This document shows positions 1 through 7,108 of a stretch of 64,000 nt of DNA, in pieces. Under the pieces are notes generated by a model, which saw only the letters and a list, made by a program, of their open reading frames with translations, was not told where the DNA came from and made no database searches. Where the stretch lies: positions 1 to 64,000 of the forward strand of contig JAWKKV010000006.1 of the NCBI GenBank assembly GCA_041393015.1, given 5' to 3'. Both the position numbers and the translations under genes were made by a program. Origin of the DNA: JAGQYH01 sp041393015 (GTDB taxonomy: Bacteria; Bacteroidota; Bacteroidia; Chitinophagales; JADIYW01). Position 1 is the stretch's first letter. The number at the start of each line of letters is the position of its first letter.

Positions 1-743
1 GAAAACGACTTTAATGTTTCCAAATAAATAGGATTTCTTTTTCTTCTGTCCAATTTATATGCACCTAAATTACCCATAAAAAAACCAAAGAACTTAGAGT
101 TAAAAAGGTTTAAACCAGCACCGTATTGAAATGCCGGCAATCCAATCTTATCCATTCCAAAACCAATCAAAATAGAATCTAGATTACTAAAGTGAGTAGG
201 TAATAAAATTAAAGTTCCTTTTTGCGAGAGTTGTCGAATCTTTTCTATTGGTCCATCTACAGTTAAACGATGGTCGACTGCCTCATTGGGTTTAATTATA
301 CCTCGAAGCCTGCCATTGGAAGCATTCAACATTCTCGAAAAGAAATGCGGTAAAATAATTTTGGCAAATTTGTAGAACTTAGGATTAAAATTCCCGGTAA
401 TTTCAATTGTATATCGAGTAACGATTTCACGAAGTAGTTTTTGAGCTACCTCATTGGCATGTTCTTTATCCGTTTTAGATGGATCACTATCGAAGAGATC
501 TTGTTTTATTTTGTCCCAAAACTTACGTTCATCAGGTGGATCTACTTTCCAAGCATCATGTTTAATTCTTATTTTCTCTTGATAGAGTGTAAGTGCTATA
601 ATTTCTCTTAATTCTCCTGATTTAGGAAATAGTTCTTCAAGATCTTTAATAGTTTCTTCTACCACTTCTTGAATTATTTGCTCCTTTTGGTGAGCAATTT
701 TAAGAATTGGCCAATCCGCTACCTTTTGTATGGGTTCAAGCAT
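1..743 (-). CDS. Glycerol-3-phosphate/1-acylglycerol-phosphate acyltransferase family protein (partial)
   Basis: The first 247 codons of a gene that continues past the left edge. Translating back from the ATG at 743 gives MLEPIQKVADWPILKIAH and no stop. Near residue 200 is LILLPTHFSNLDS, which carries the HX4D catalytic motif (H-FSNL-D) of the PlsB/PlsC acyltransferase family. It is followed by a glycine- and phenylalanine-rich stretch and GNLGAYKLDRRKR, resembling the second family block. The roughly 190-residue N-terminal extension before HX4D argues for a glycerol-3-phosphate-acyltransferase-like protein over a short PlsC. By family it would transfer an acyl chain to a glycerolipid precursor at the inner membrane. 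The substrate cannot be read from this part. It is 223 bp downstream of secG on the same strand. Confidence 0.75.
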   Translation of the reverse strand, partial: MLEPIQKVADWPILKIAHQKEQIIQEVVEETIKDLEELFPKSGELREIIALTLYQEKIRIKHDAWKVDPPDERKFWDKIKQDLFDSDPSKTDKEHANEVAQKLLREIVTRYTIEITGNFNPKFYKFAKIILPHFFSRMLNASNGRLRGIIKPNEAVDHRLTVDGPIEKIRQLSQKGTLILLPTHFSNLDSILIGFGMDKIGLPAFQYGAGLNLFNSKFFGFFMGNLGAYKLDRRKRNPIYLETLKSF

Positions 744-966
744 TTTTTTGATCTTTTAATGATATTCCCAAATAATCAAACGATTCTTTGTTGATGATTA
801 GAAGTTATTTAACTTATGTAAAGGATATTTAAATAACTCATACAACTTCTCAAAGATGGTAAAAATATATTTTACAAATAGAACATATTAATCCACTACT
901 AAACAATATAGAAGATTCTAGCTTATTTAGTTAAGTCTAAAAGATAAAAAATATTAAGGAAATAAT

Positions 967-1293
967 TTACTCTGGAAGTGTAGGTAAAGTATTAGGTGTT
1001 TGTTGAATAGGCGCAGTACCTTGATCCGTTACATTACCAATTTCAGGTAAAGCTTCACCACCTTTATTTCTATCGATAAAAATAGCTGATGACAAACTAA
1101 ACACTAATAAGGCAATTACTAGATACCAAGTGGCTTTCTCTAAAATATCGCCCGTTTTTTGAACGCCCATAATGTTAGATGCTGCTCCACCAAATCCTGC
1201 TCCTAATCCACCACCTTTGGGATTTTGAACCAAAACCACTGCCATTATTAAAATGCTTACAATGATTATCAATACCGTCAAAAGAATATACAT
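967..1293 (-). CDS. secG: Preprotein translocase subunit SecG
   Basis: A 108-residue protein with two hydrophobic segments (about residues 2–22 and 55–73) separated by the glycine-rich loop PKGGGLGAGFGGAASNIMG, the hallmark of SecG. The tail is a short hydrophilic, proline- and threonine-rich stretch typical of Bacteroidota SecG. By family it is the auxiliary SecYEG subunit that helps SecA-driven export across the inner membrane. It starts 3 bp after the stop of the TPR-like gene, so it is the last gene of the miaB–sigma54–lptE–TPR operon. The groES/groEL genes that often follow in related genomes are not here. Confidence 0.95.
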   Translation of the reverse strand: MYILLTVLIIIVSILIMAVVLVQNPKGGGLGAGFGGAASNIMGVQKTGDILEKATWYLVIALLVFSLSSAIFIDRNKGGEALPEIGNVTDQGTAPIQQTPNTLPTLPE

Positions 1294-1296
1294 AAT

Positions 1297-2115
1297 CTAA
1301 CTATTTTTAATTTTTTCTATTTGCGCCGCAAAGTAATTACTTTTTTCGGGATATTTCAAACTTAAAGCTTTATACATTGCAATCGCATCATTTATTTTAC
1401 CCTGCATTAACATTATTTTAGCCAAAGTCTCTGTCACCAAGCCGGTAGTAAGGGTAATACTGCCTTGTGCCAATTGATTTACTTTTTTGTGCTCTTCATC
1501 ACTTAAGTCAGGTGTTACTACTTCTTCTGCCTCAATTGATTTGTTAATCTCTTCATTTAACTCTGCTTCATATATCACAGCGGCTTCGTGTCGTTCAATT
1601 TCTTCTTGTAATTCACTTTCTTGATGGTCAAAAACGACTTCATCCTCTAAAAACTCTAACCATTCCACAAAAGAATGTTCGCCAACCACCTCTTCCGATG
1701 CTTTATGAGAAACTACTTCATCTGTTTTCTTGACAACTTCTTTTTCTTTGACAACTTCTATTGTCGTTTCTTCTACTTTCTCTGTTGGAGGTAAAGTTAC
1801 TTCTTCCTTTACTTCTTTGATGTTATTAGTTTCTTCAATTGTATCATCAATGACCTTTTCCTCAACAATTGTTATTTCCGCTTTTACAGTTTCCTCTACA
1901 ATTTTAGGAGGCGCTTTTACCACTTCTTCAACTATAGGTTTCTTTTGCTCTATTGGTTTAACATCTACATTTATATAATGGTACAACCTTTTTCGATTCG
2001 TACTGTATAAGGCAGCTTTTTTGAGTGCTTCTTGAAAGTCATCGTGTTTTCCCTCTTTCAATTGCTTCGCCAATAATGCCCGATACAACGCCACATAAGG
2101 ATATTGTTGGATCAA
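1297..2115 (-). CDS. Hypothetical TPR-like protein with acidic, low-complexity middle
   Basis: About 272 residues counted from a TTG at 2115. The N-terminus (LIQQYPYVALYRALLAKQL, then ALKKAALYSTNRKRLYHYI) resembles a helical-repeat head often found next to lptE and secG in Bacteroidota. Residues ~55–200 are very rich in Glu, Val, Lys and Thr, as in a flexible linker. The C-terminus (AQGSITLTTGLVTETLAKI, then GKINDAIAMYKALSLKYPE) is a tetratricopeptide-like hairpin. The reading frame stays open upstream to a stop near 2252 but contains no ATG or GTG, and QYTSIQELNS just before the TTG still looks like protein. The true start is therefore uncertain: a non-ATG codon or an altered 5' end. No signal peptide is visible. 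Function unknown; the position suggests an envelope or export-related role. Confidence 0.7.
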   Translation of the reverse strand: MIQQYPYVALYRALLAKQLKEGKHDDFQEALKKAALYSTNRKRLYHYINVDVKPIEQKKPIVEEVVKAPPKIVEETVKAEITIVEEKVIDDTIEETNNIKEVKEEVTLPPTEKVEETTIEVVKEKEVVKKTDEVVSHKASEEVVGEHSFVEWLEFLEDEVVFDHQESELQEEIERHEAAVIYEAELNEEINKSIEAEEVVTPDLSDEEHKKVNQLAQGSITLTTGLVTETLAKIMLMQGKINDAIAMYKALSLKYPEKSNYFAAQIEKIKNS

Positions 2116-2309
2116 TGAATTGAGTTCCTGAATTGAAGTATATTGGTTGATATGGTTAGTTTCTTGAGTGATTGATTCTTTGTTTTGAGGTGTCAGAAAT
2201 CGGAAATTAGATGTCGGATAATTATCGACAAATACAAAATCCGTATTCTGTTTTCAAATTTCTAAATTCTATTCCATTTTACATTTTCCGTTTTCCAATA
2301 TCTATTTCA

Positions 2310-2822
2310 CTACCAATTTACAAAAGCTTTATTGAAAATGTTTTCAGCAATTCTATCAGTAATGATATTAATCAAATCGTCTTCTACATCTGATAAGTTT
2401 TGATTGGCATCAAAGTTTTCTCCATCGGAAAATGTTTGACTAAAGCTTTGTTCCGGCACCACTACATTTACATAATCTACTTGAATAACAATGGTTAAAC
2501 GGTTCTGTTCTGTTTCTTCTTGTCCGGAAATAGTAGCCGGATTAACATAGTAATCTTTAATAGATCCGGAAAGAATGACATCGCCTGTATTGGCATTCGC
2601 TAGCTTTAATCTAGTGCCACCAACTATTTTATCTTGCAATTTATCTACAAAAATATCACTTAATGCCGGGGCTTGAATGGGTGCTAGATTGGGAAAATTA
2701 CCGATACTTATCGTGTTTACTTCAGGAGGAATACTCGCCCCCGTAAATTTATAGATCTTACAAGAAGTAATTGCCACCAATACAAAAATGGTAAAGCTTA
2801 CATATTTAAGCATTGATGTCAT
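2310..2822 (-). CDS. lptE: LptE-family lipopolysaccharide assembly lipoprotein
   Basis: A 170-residue lipoprotein. After MLKYVSFTIFVLV comes the lipobox AITSC, so the mature protein starts at that cysteine. KIYKFTGASIPPEVNTISIG and the RLTIVIQVDYVN strand followed by FSQTFSDGENFDANQNLSDVE are typical of Bacteroidota LptE. By family it plugs the LptD barrel and helps insert LPS into the outer leaflet of the outer membrane. The ATG at 2822 overlaps the end of the sigma-54 activator gene by 17 bp. An internal ATG at 2813 (MLKYVS) would give an 8-bp overlap and an equally good signal peptide. Either overlap implies translational coupling within the miaB–secG operon. Confidence 0.88.
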   Translation of the reverse strand: MTSMLKYVSFTIFVLVAITSCKIYKFTGASIPPEVNTISIGNFPNLAPIQAPALSDIFVDKLQDKIVGGTRLKLANANTGDVILSGSIKDYYVNPATISGQEETEQNRLTIVIQVDYVNVVVPEQSFSQTFSDGENFDANQNLSDVEDDLINIITDRIAENIFNKAFVNW

Positions 2823-4071
2823 ATTCTTTTATTTTTCTATACAGCGTTCTTTCAGAAATTTCTAGATCTAATGCGGCGTCTTTCCGCTTACCATTATGTT
2901 TTACCAAAGCTCGTTTGATCAATTCCTTTTCCATATCAGCAATCGATAATGACTCTTCGATACTTTCTTCTTCATAGTGATCGTCAGATTCCAAAACGAT
3001 TGGAGTACTTTTAGATGGTTCAGGTTTGCTTTCAATTTTTATGCCTTCAGCATAATGATGTAATGGTGTATTTTCAGCTGCAACCGGCAATGAAGTCTCC
3101 TTAAACAGATCTGGAATTTCACCGTCTGATAAGTTTAAGCTATCACCGCCTTTGGCCATGTTCAATACAAATTTTTTCAATTCGTTTAAGTCAGATTTCA
3201 TGTCAAAAAGCATTTTGTATAAAAGCTCTCTTTCCGACATAATATTGTCTTGGCTATTTCGCTTTAAAACCGGCAGTCTATTGCTTTCCTGTGCATCGGG
3301 TAAATAAGTGGCAAATTCTTCTTTTGTAATTATTTTAGATTTAGTCAAAACAGAGACCTGTTCTGCAATATTCTTTAACTCTCTAATATTACCAGGCCAG
3401 CTATAGTTTTCCAATAATCTAATGGCTTCATCATCTAGAGAGATATTCGCTGCTCTGTACTTTTCTGCAAAATCGACACTAAATTTTCTAAATAACAGAT
3501 AAATATCTTCCTTTCTTTCCCTTAAAGGCGGAACATGAATGGGCACAGTATTCAATCTGTAATATAAATCCTCTCTAAACTTACCCTGTGCTACCAAATC
3601 TACCAAGTTTACATTGGTGGCAGCTATTACTCTAACATCCGTTTTTAAAACTACTGAAGAGCCTACTTTGATAAACTCACCAGATTCTAATACTCTTAAC
3701 AAACGGGCTTGAGTGCCAATTGGCATCTCTCCTATTTCATCTAAGAAAATCGTTCCCTTGTTAACCGTTTCAAAGTAACCTTTTCGCTTATCCTGTGCTC
3801 CTGTAAAAGCTCCTTTTTCATGTCCAAAAAGTTCTGAATCAATAGTGCCTTCCGGAATTGCCCCACAGTTAACGGCGATAAATTTTTCGTGTTTTCGAGG
3901 ACTTAGAGCATGCATGATATGTGAAAAAACTTCTTTTCCTACACCACTTTCTCCCGTAATCAAAACGGATAAATTGGTCGGTGCAACTCTCTCTGCGATC
4001 TTTAATGCATTATTTAAACCACGTGAGTTTCCTATAATTCCAAAACGTTGTTTTATTGCTTGTAATTCCAT
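2806..4071 (-). CDS. Sigma-54-dependent transcriptional activator without receiver domain
   Basis: A 421-residue enhancer-binding protein. It starts directly with the AAA+ domain: Walker A GESGVGKE at ~40–47, the sigma-54 contact loop GAFTGA at 87–92, Walker B IFLDEIGEMP at ~108–117, and the arginine-finger/sensor region FREDLYYRLNTVPIHVPPLRER. A ~120-residue linker follows, then a Fis-type helix-turn-helix (ALDLEISERTLYRKIKEYDI) in the last 45 residues. There is no N-terminal response-regulator, GAF or PAS domain, so its control is not phosphorelay-type in any obvious way. It lies between miaB and lptE in one operon and overlaps lptE. By family it remodels RNA polymerase–sigma54 at −24/−12 promoters. 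Its targets are not visible here. Confidence 0.92.
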   Translation of the reverse strand: MELQAIKQRFGIIGNSRGLNNALKIAERVAPTNLSVLITGESGVGKEVFSHIMHALSPRKHEKFIAVNCGAIPEGTIDSELFGHEKGAFTGAQDKRKGYFETVNKGTIFLDEIGEMPIGTQARLLRVLESGEFIKVGSSVVLKTDVRVIAATNVNLVDLVAQGKFREDLYYRLNTVPIHVPPLRERKEDIYLLFRKFSVDFAEKYRAANISLDDEAIRLLENYSWPGNIRELKNIAEQVSVLTKSKIITKEEFATYLPDAQESNRLPVLKRNSQDNIMSERELLYKMLFDMKSDLNELKKFVLNMAKGGDSLNLSDGEIPDLFKETSLPVAAENTPLHHYAEGIKIESKPEPSKSTPIVLESDDHYEEESIEESLSIADMEKELIKRALVKHNGKRKDAALDLEISERTLYRKIKEYDINA

Positions 4072-4124
4072 TTATTCTTTTCTATCAGACTTGAAAGCAT
4101 TTAATCCTTTCAAACCTCTCCATA

Positions 4125-5546
4125 TTAATTTACGGCCTCGCCAATTAAAGTACCGCCTGTACAATCAGTAACTAACACATCTACATAGTCTCCTACCTGA
4201 TGATCTCCTTTTGGAAAAACAACCATTTTGTATTGATCATTTCTTCCAGACAAATCGTCTTCCGATTTTTTCGAAACTCTTTCTACCAAAACTTTATGGA
4301 CTTTTCCTACATCTCGCTTATTCGATTCTAACGAATGTTTATTCTGTAATAGAATAACTTCTGTTAATCGTCTTTTCTTATCTTCTAAAGGCACATCATC
4401 TTCATATTTTCTCGCGGCTAATGTCCCTGGCCGTTCTGAATAATAATACATGTATGACATGTCATACTTCACCAACTCCATTAGACTTAATGTTTCTTTG
4501 TGATCTTCTTCTGTTTCTCCGCAAAAACCAGTAATTACATCTGAAGAAATACCACAATCAGGAATAATACGTCTAATGGCTTCTACTCTTTCCAAATACC
4601 ATTCTCGAGTGTAAGTTCTATTCATTCGATCTAAAACCACCGAACTTCCAGACTGAACAGGCAAATGAATGTAGTTACAAACATTATCATATTTTGCTAC
4701 TGTATGTAAAACATCGTTTGTAATATCTTTGGGATGAGATGTGGAAAATCGCACTCGTAAATTAGAATCAACTAAGGCCACTTTCTCTAATAATTGAGCA
4801 AAAGTAGTTTCAATTTCCCCCTGCTCATTTTTCCATTTGTAAGAATCTACATTCTGCCCTAACAAAGTCACTTCCTTATAGCCTTTGTTGACCAAGTCTT
4901 TAGCTTCTTCAATAATAGATTTTGGATCTCTGCTTCTTTCTCGCCCTCTGGTGAATGGCACTACACAAAAAGAGCACATATTATCACAACCTCTCATGAT
5001 GGAAATAAATGCCGTTATGCCATTTTGATTGAGTCTCACCGGATTGATCTCTGCATAAGTTTCTTCTCTTGAAAGTAAAACATTCACAGCTTTCTGTCCG
5101 CCTTTAGCCTCTGCAATTAGGGTCGGCAAGGTTCTGTAAGCATCTGGTCCTACGACCATATCCACTAACTTCTCTTCCTCTAACAACTTCCCTTTTAATC
5201 GCTCTGCCATGCAGCCCAAAACGCCTACTAATAAGTCTTTATTTTTCCTTTTCGTCTGGGTAAATACTTTGATTCTATTTCTTATTGTATCTTCTGCTTT
5301 CTCACGAATAGAGCAAGTGTTTAACAAAATTAAATCTGCTTCGTTAAAATCATTGGTGACTCCATAACCATTGTCTGAAAGAATAGAGGCTACAATTTCG
5401 CTATCACTGAAGTTCATGGCGCAACCATAACTTTCTATATAAAAATGTTTTTGAAATGCTTGATGCTTTAAGATATCTTTTGAAAGTGCTTCGCCCTGCT
5501 TGGTTTCATCTATCGTTTTGGCTAATACGTCATTGAATTCTCCCAT
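4125..5546 (-). CDS. miaB: tRNA-2-methylthio-N6-dimethylallyladenosine synthase MiaB
   Basis: A 473-residue radical-SAM methylthiotransferase. The N-terminal UPF0004 domain supplies three cluster cysteines: C42 (YIESYGCAMN), C78 (LLNTCSIREKAE) and C112 (LGCMAERLKG). The radical-SAM triad CX3CX2C is at 187–194 (MRGCDNMCSFCVVPFTRGRE). A C-terminal TRAM domain includes SGRNDQYKMVVFPKG. By family it adds the 2-methylthio group to i6A37 of tRNAs reading UNN codons, using two [4Fe-4S] clusters and SAM. It is the first gene of the miaB–sigma54–lptE–TPR–secG operon and has a clear Bacteroidota-type promoter just upstream. The start at 5546 (MGEFNDVLAK) fits the promoter position. Confidence 0.97.
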   Translation of the reverse strand: MGEFNDVLAKTIDETKQGEALSKDILKHQAFQKHFYIESYGCAMNFSDSEIVASILSDNGYGVTNDFNEADLILLNTCSIREKAEDTIRNRIKVFTQTKRKNKDLLVGVLGCMAERLKGKLLEEEKLVDMVVGPDAYRTLPTLIAEAKGGQKAVNVLLSREETYAEINPVRLNQNGITAFISIMRGCDNMCSFCVVPFTRGRERSRDPKSIIEEAKDLVNKGYKEVTLLGQNVDSYKWKNEQGEIETTFAQLLEKVALVDSNLRVRFSTSHPKDITNDVLHTVAKYDNVCNYIHLPVQSGSSVVLDRMNRTYTREWYLERVEAIRRIIPDCGISSDVITGFCGETEEDHKETLSLMELVKYDMSYMYYYSERPGTLAARKYEDDVPLEDKKRRLTEVILLQNKHSLESNKRDVGKVHKVLVERVSKKSEDDLSGRNDQYKMVVFPKGDHQVGDYVDVLVTDCTGGTLIGEAVN

Positions 5547-5564
5547 CTATAAAAAATTGAAAAT

Positions 5565-5595
5565 CAAAGGTACGTAAAAGGTAATCGAATGCCAA
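5565..5595 (-). promoter_or_regulatory. Bacteroidota-type promoter of the miaB operon
   Basis: Read on the minus strand, TACCTTTG (5572–5565) matches the −7 consensus TAnnTTTG exactly. A TTG (5595–5593) lies 20 bp upstream, inside the usual −33 spacing. The transcript would start about 12 nt before the miaB ATG at 5546. This is the best promoter match seen in the window. Confidence 0.7.
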
Positions 5596-5769
5596 TATGT
5601 CAGTTAGAATTTAAGGTTAATTGTGAAGTTATGGATGATGGATAACGGATGACGGAAATAAAAATTACTAGAATATAATATATTGCATTTTATTGTTATA
5701 TTTAAAATTCTATATCTACTAGAAATGAGTGTAAGAATTATACTAACTTAATTCTACAACCAAGAATGG

Positions 5770-5806
5770 GAAGCAAAAATCGAAAGGTTTTTGCTTCTTT
5801 TTTTTT
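5770..5806 (+). terminator. Strong intrinsic terminator with no assigned gene
   Basis: A perfect 10-bp stem, GAAGCAAAAA (5770–5779) with TTTTTGCTTC (5788–5797) and an 8-nt loop, is followed directly by nine T residues (5798–5806). The poly-T lies only on the plus side, so it ends a plus-strand transcript. The neighbouring genes are both on the minus strand, so a short untranslated RNA or leader transcript is the likely user. Confidence 0.75.
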
Positions 5807-6007
5807 GTTTATGGAGTTGAAATAATACGAGATAGGTGTATCAGTAAACATTACTAGTTTAATTGCCTGAGACATAAATTTTCATCATCGCAAAATACGA
5901 GCAATCGTAAGATTTAAAAGATGAAAACAGCTGACCTTTCAACATACAATAGCCACTAAAATTGTCTTTCAAGAGTAAAAAAACATGCTTATCGGAGATT
6001 TTTACTT

Positions 6008-6904
6008 TTAGTCAATAAAATACAATGGATGGCTTTCATTATATTTTTTAATGAAATATGGTAAGAGGTTTTTAGCATCCTTCATGGATTCATATTTGCT
6101 TAATAACTCGTCATCATTACTTATCAATTCCAAAACATTTTCTACGTTTAGGATTTTCACATTACCATCCTCAACAAAAAACATAAATTGTTGCATTGGC
6201 CCTTTTTGCTTCTTTGTGGGCATACTGTAATTTCCAAGTGATGGATTTTGATGTTTTGGTAATTGAGTATTGATAGATGGATATGGAGTAGGACCACTAT
6301 TCGAATTTATATTTCGTTGAGAAGTTGTTCCTCCTTGAAAAGTTTTGGCAAAATTACTCTCATTAGCCGAGACAAGCATAACGCTTCCTTGAAACAATAC
6401 CCTACTAAAGTAGTTAATGGAATTGAAATTTTTCTCTTTATCATTTTCTTTACCGAAACGTTTTCGAGTACTAATATTTATAAACAAATTATTATTGATC
6501 GAAATGGCAAAGGCGCTATCTAACTCTATTTCAATTATGCCATTTTTATCATTTACAGCCATTTTATCAATAAATATTGAAAAATTTGGATGATGATCTT
6601 GAAGTTCTTCCCAAGAAGTTCTAAAAAGATATTTAGATTGATTTATATCGGCTACTTTACCATAAACTCTACTATGTACCGATTCATCATTCAATTCCTT
6701 TCGAGTTTCTTTATTCTCATCATTCTCAATATTTGTATATAATGCAATTATATCTTTAGGACTGATTGGATTATTCGCTTTTAAATCATCTATTGTCATA
6801 TAAATGCCTTCAGCAAATACAAAATCTCTATCAATAACATTTGCATCTTGACCCTTAATTAAGAAAGATGTTAATAGAATTAGACCAACCAATATAACTT
6901 TCAA
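6008..6904 (-). CDS. Hypothetical exported protein
   Basis: A 298-residue protein of unknown family. A signal peptide is clear: MKVILVGLILLTSFLIKGQ, with cleavage expected after the G or Q. The start codon is TTG at 6904; an in-frame TAG lies eight codons upstream with no ATG between, so TTG is the only sensible start. The mature protein begins DANVIDRDFVFAEGIYMTI, has a mixed alpha/beta central part, a Ser/Asn/Pro/Gln-rich linker (~190–235) and an acidic C-terminal helical part ending NESHPLYFID. No catalytic motif, lipobox, T9SS tail or transmembrane helix was found. It stands alone, with the miaB operon downstream and the fad operon upstream. Probably periplasmic; function not inferable. 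Confidence 0.7.
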   Translation of the reverse strand: MKVILVGLILLTSFLIKGQDANVIDRDFVFAEGIYMTIDDLKANNPISPKDIIALYTNIENDENKETRKELNDESVHSRVYGKVADINQSKYLFRTSWEELQDHHPNFSIFIDKMAVNDKNGIIEIELDSAFAISINNNLFINISTRKRFGKENDKEKNFNSINYFSRVLFQGSVMLVSANESNFAKTFQGGTTSQRNINSNSGPTPYPSINTQLPKHQNPSLGNYSMPTKKQKGPMQQFMFFVEDGNVKILNVENVLELISNDDELLSKYESMKDAKNLLPYFIKKYNESHPLYFID

Positions 6905-6948
6905 TACTTGCCTTTTTAATAAAATCTAAGATAAAAGAACAGTTCAAA

Positions 6949-6956
6949 CAAACATA
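6949..6956 (-). promoter_or_regulatory. Candidate −7 promoter element upstream of the hypothetical exported protein gene
   Basis: On the minus strand, TATGTTTG matches TAnnTTTG exactly, about 45 bp before the TTG start codon at 6904. The nearest TTG-type −33 element is 28 bp upstream, longer than usual, so this is tentative. Confidence 0.4.
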
Positions 6957-7108
6957 GTGTATTTGAATAATAATTCGAACTAAGCAACTATAAGTTTTGG
7001 CTTATAAACATAATCAACTGGAGCCAAAGAAAAGTGAACACTAAAATTAATCTTAAACCTAGAATACCAATATAACAACTTGCATCTAGAATCTTGATCC
7101 AAGATCTA

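Larger units (their letters stand above)
5547..6007. other. 460-bp intergenic region upstream of miaB
   Basis: It contains the miaB promoter, a short low-complexity stretch of GGATGA/GGATAAC-like repeats (about 5628–5660), an 8-codon open frame at 5725–5751 (MSVRIILT) and a strong plus-strand terminator at 5770–5806. No plus-strand protein gene ends at this terminator. The rest (5807–6007) shows nothing recognisable. Confidence 0.6.

Noticed and set aside
7088..7108. ATCTTG-ATC-CAAGAT hairpin as terminator of the fad operon
   Set aside because: Only a 6-bp stem, and no T-tract on the transcribed strand.
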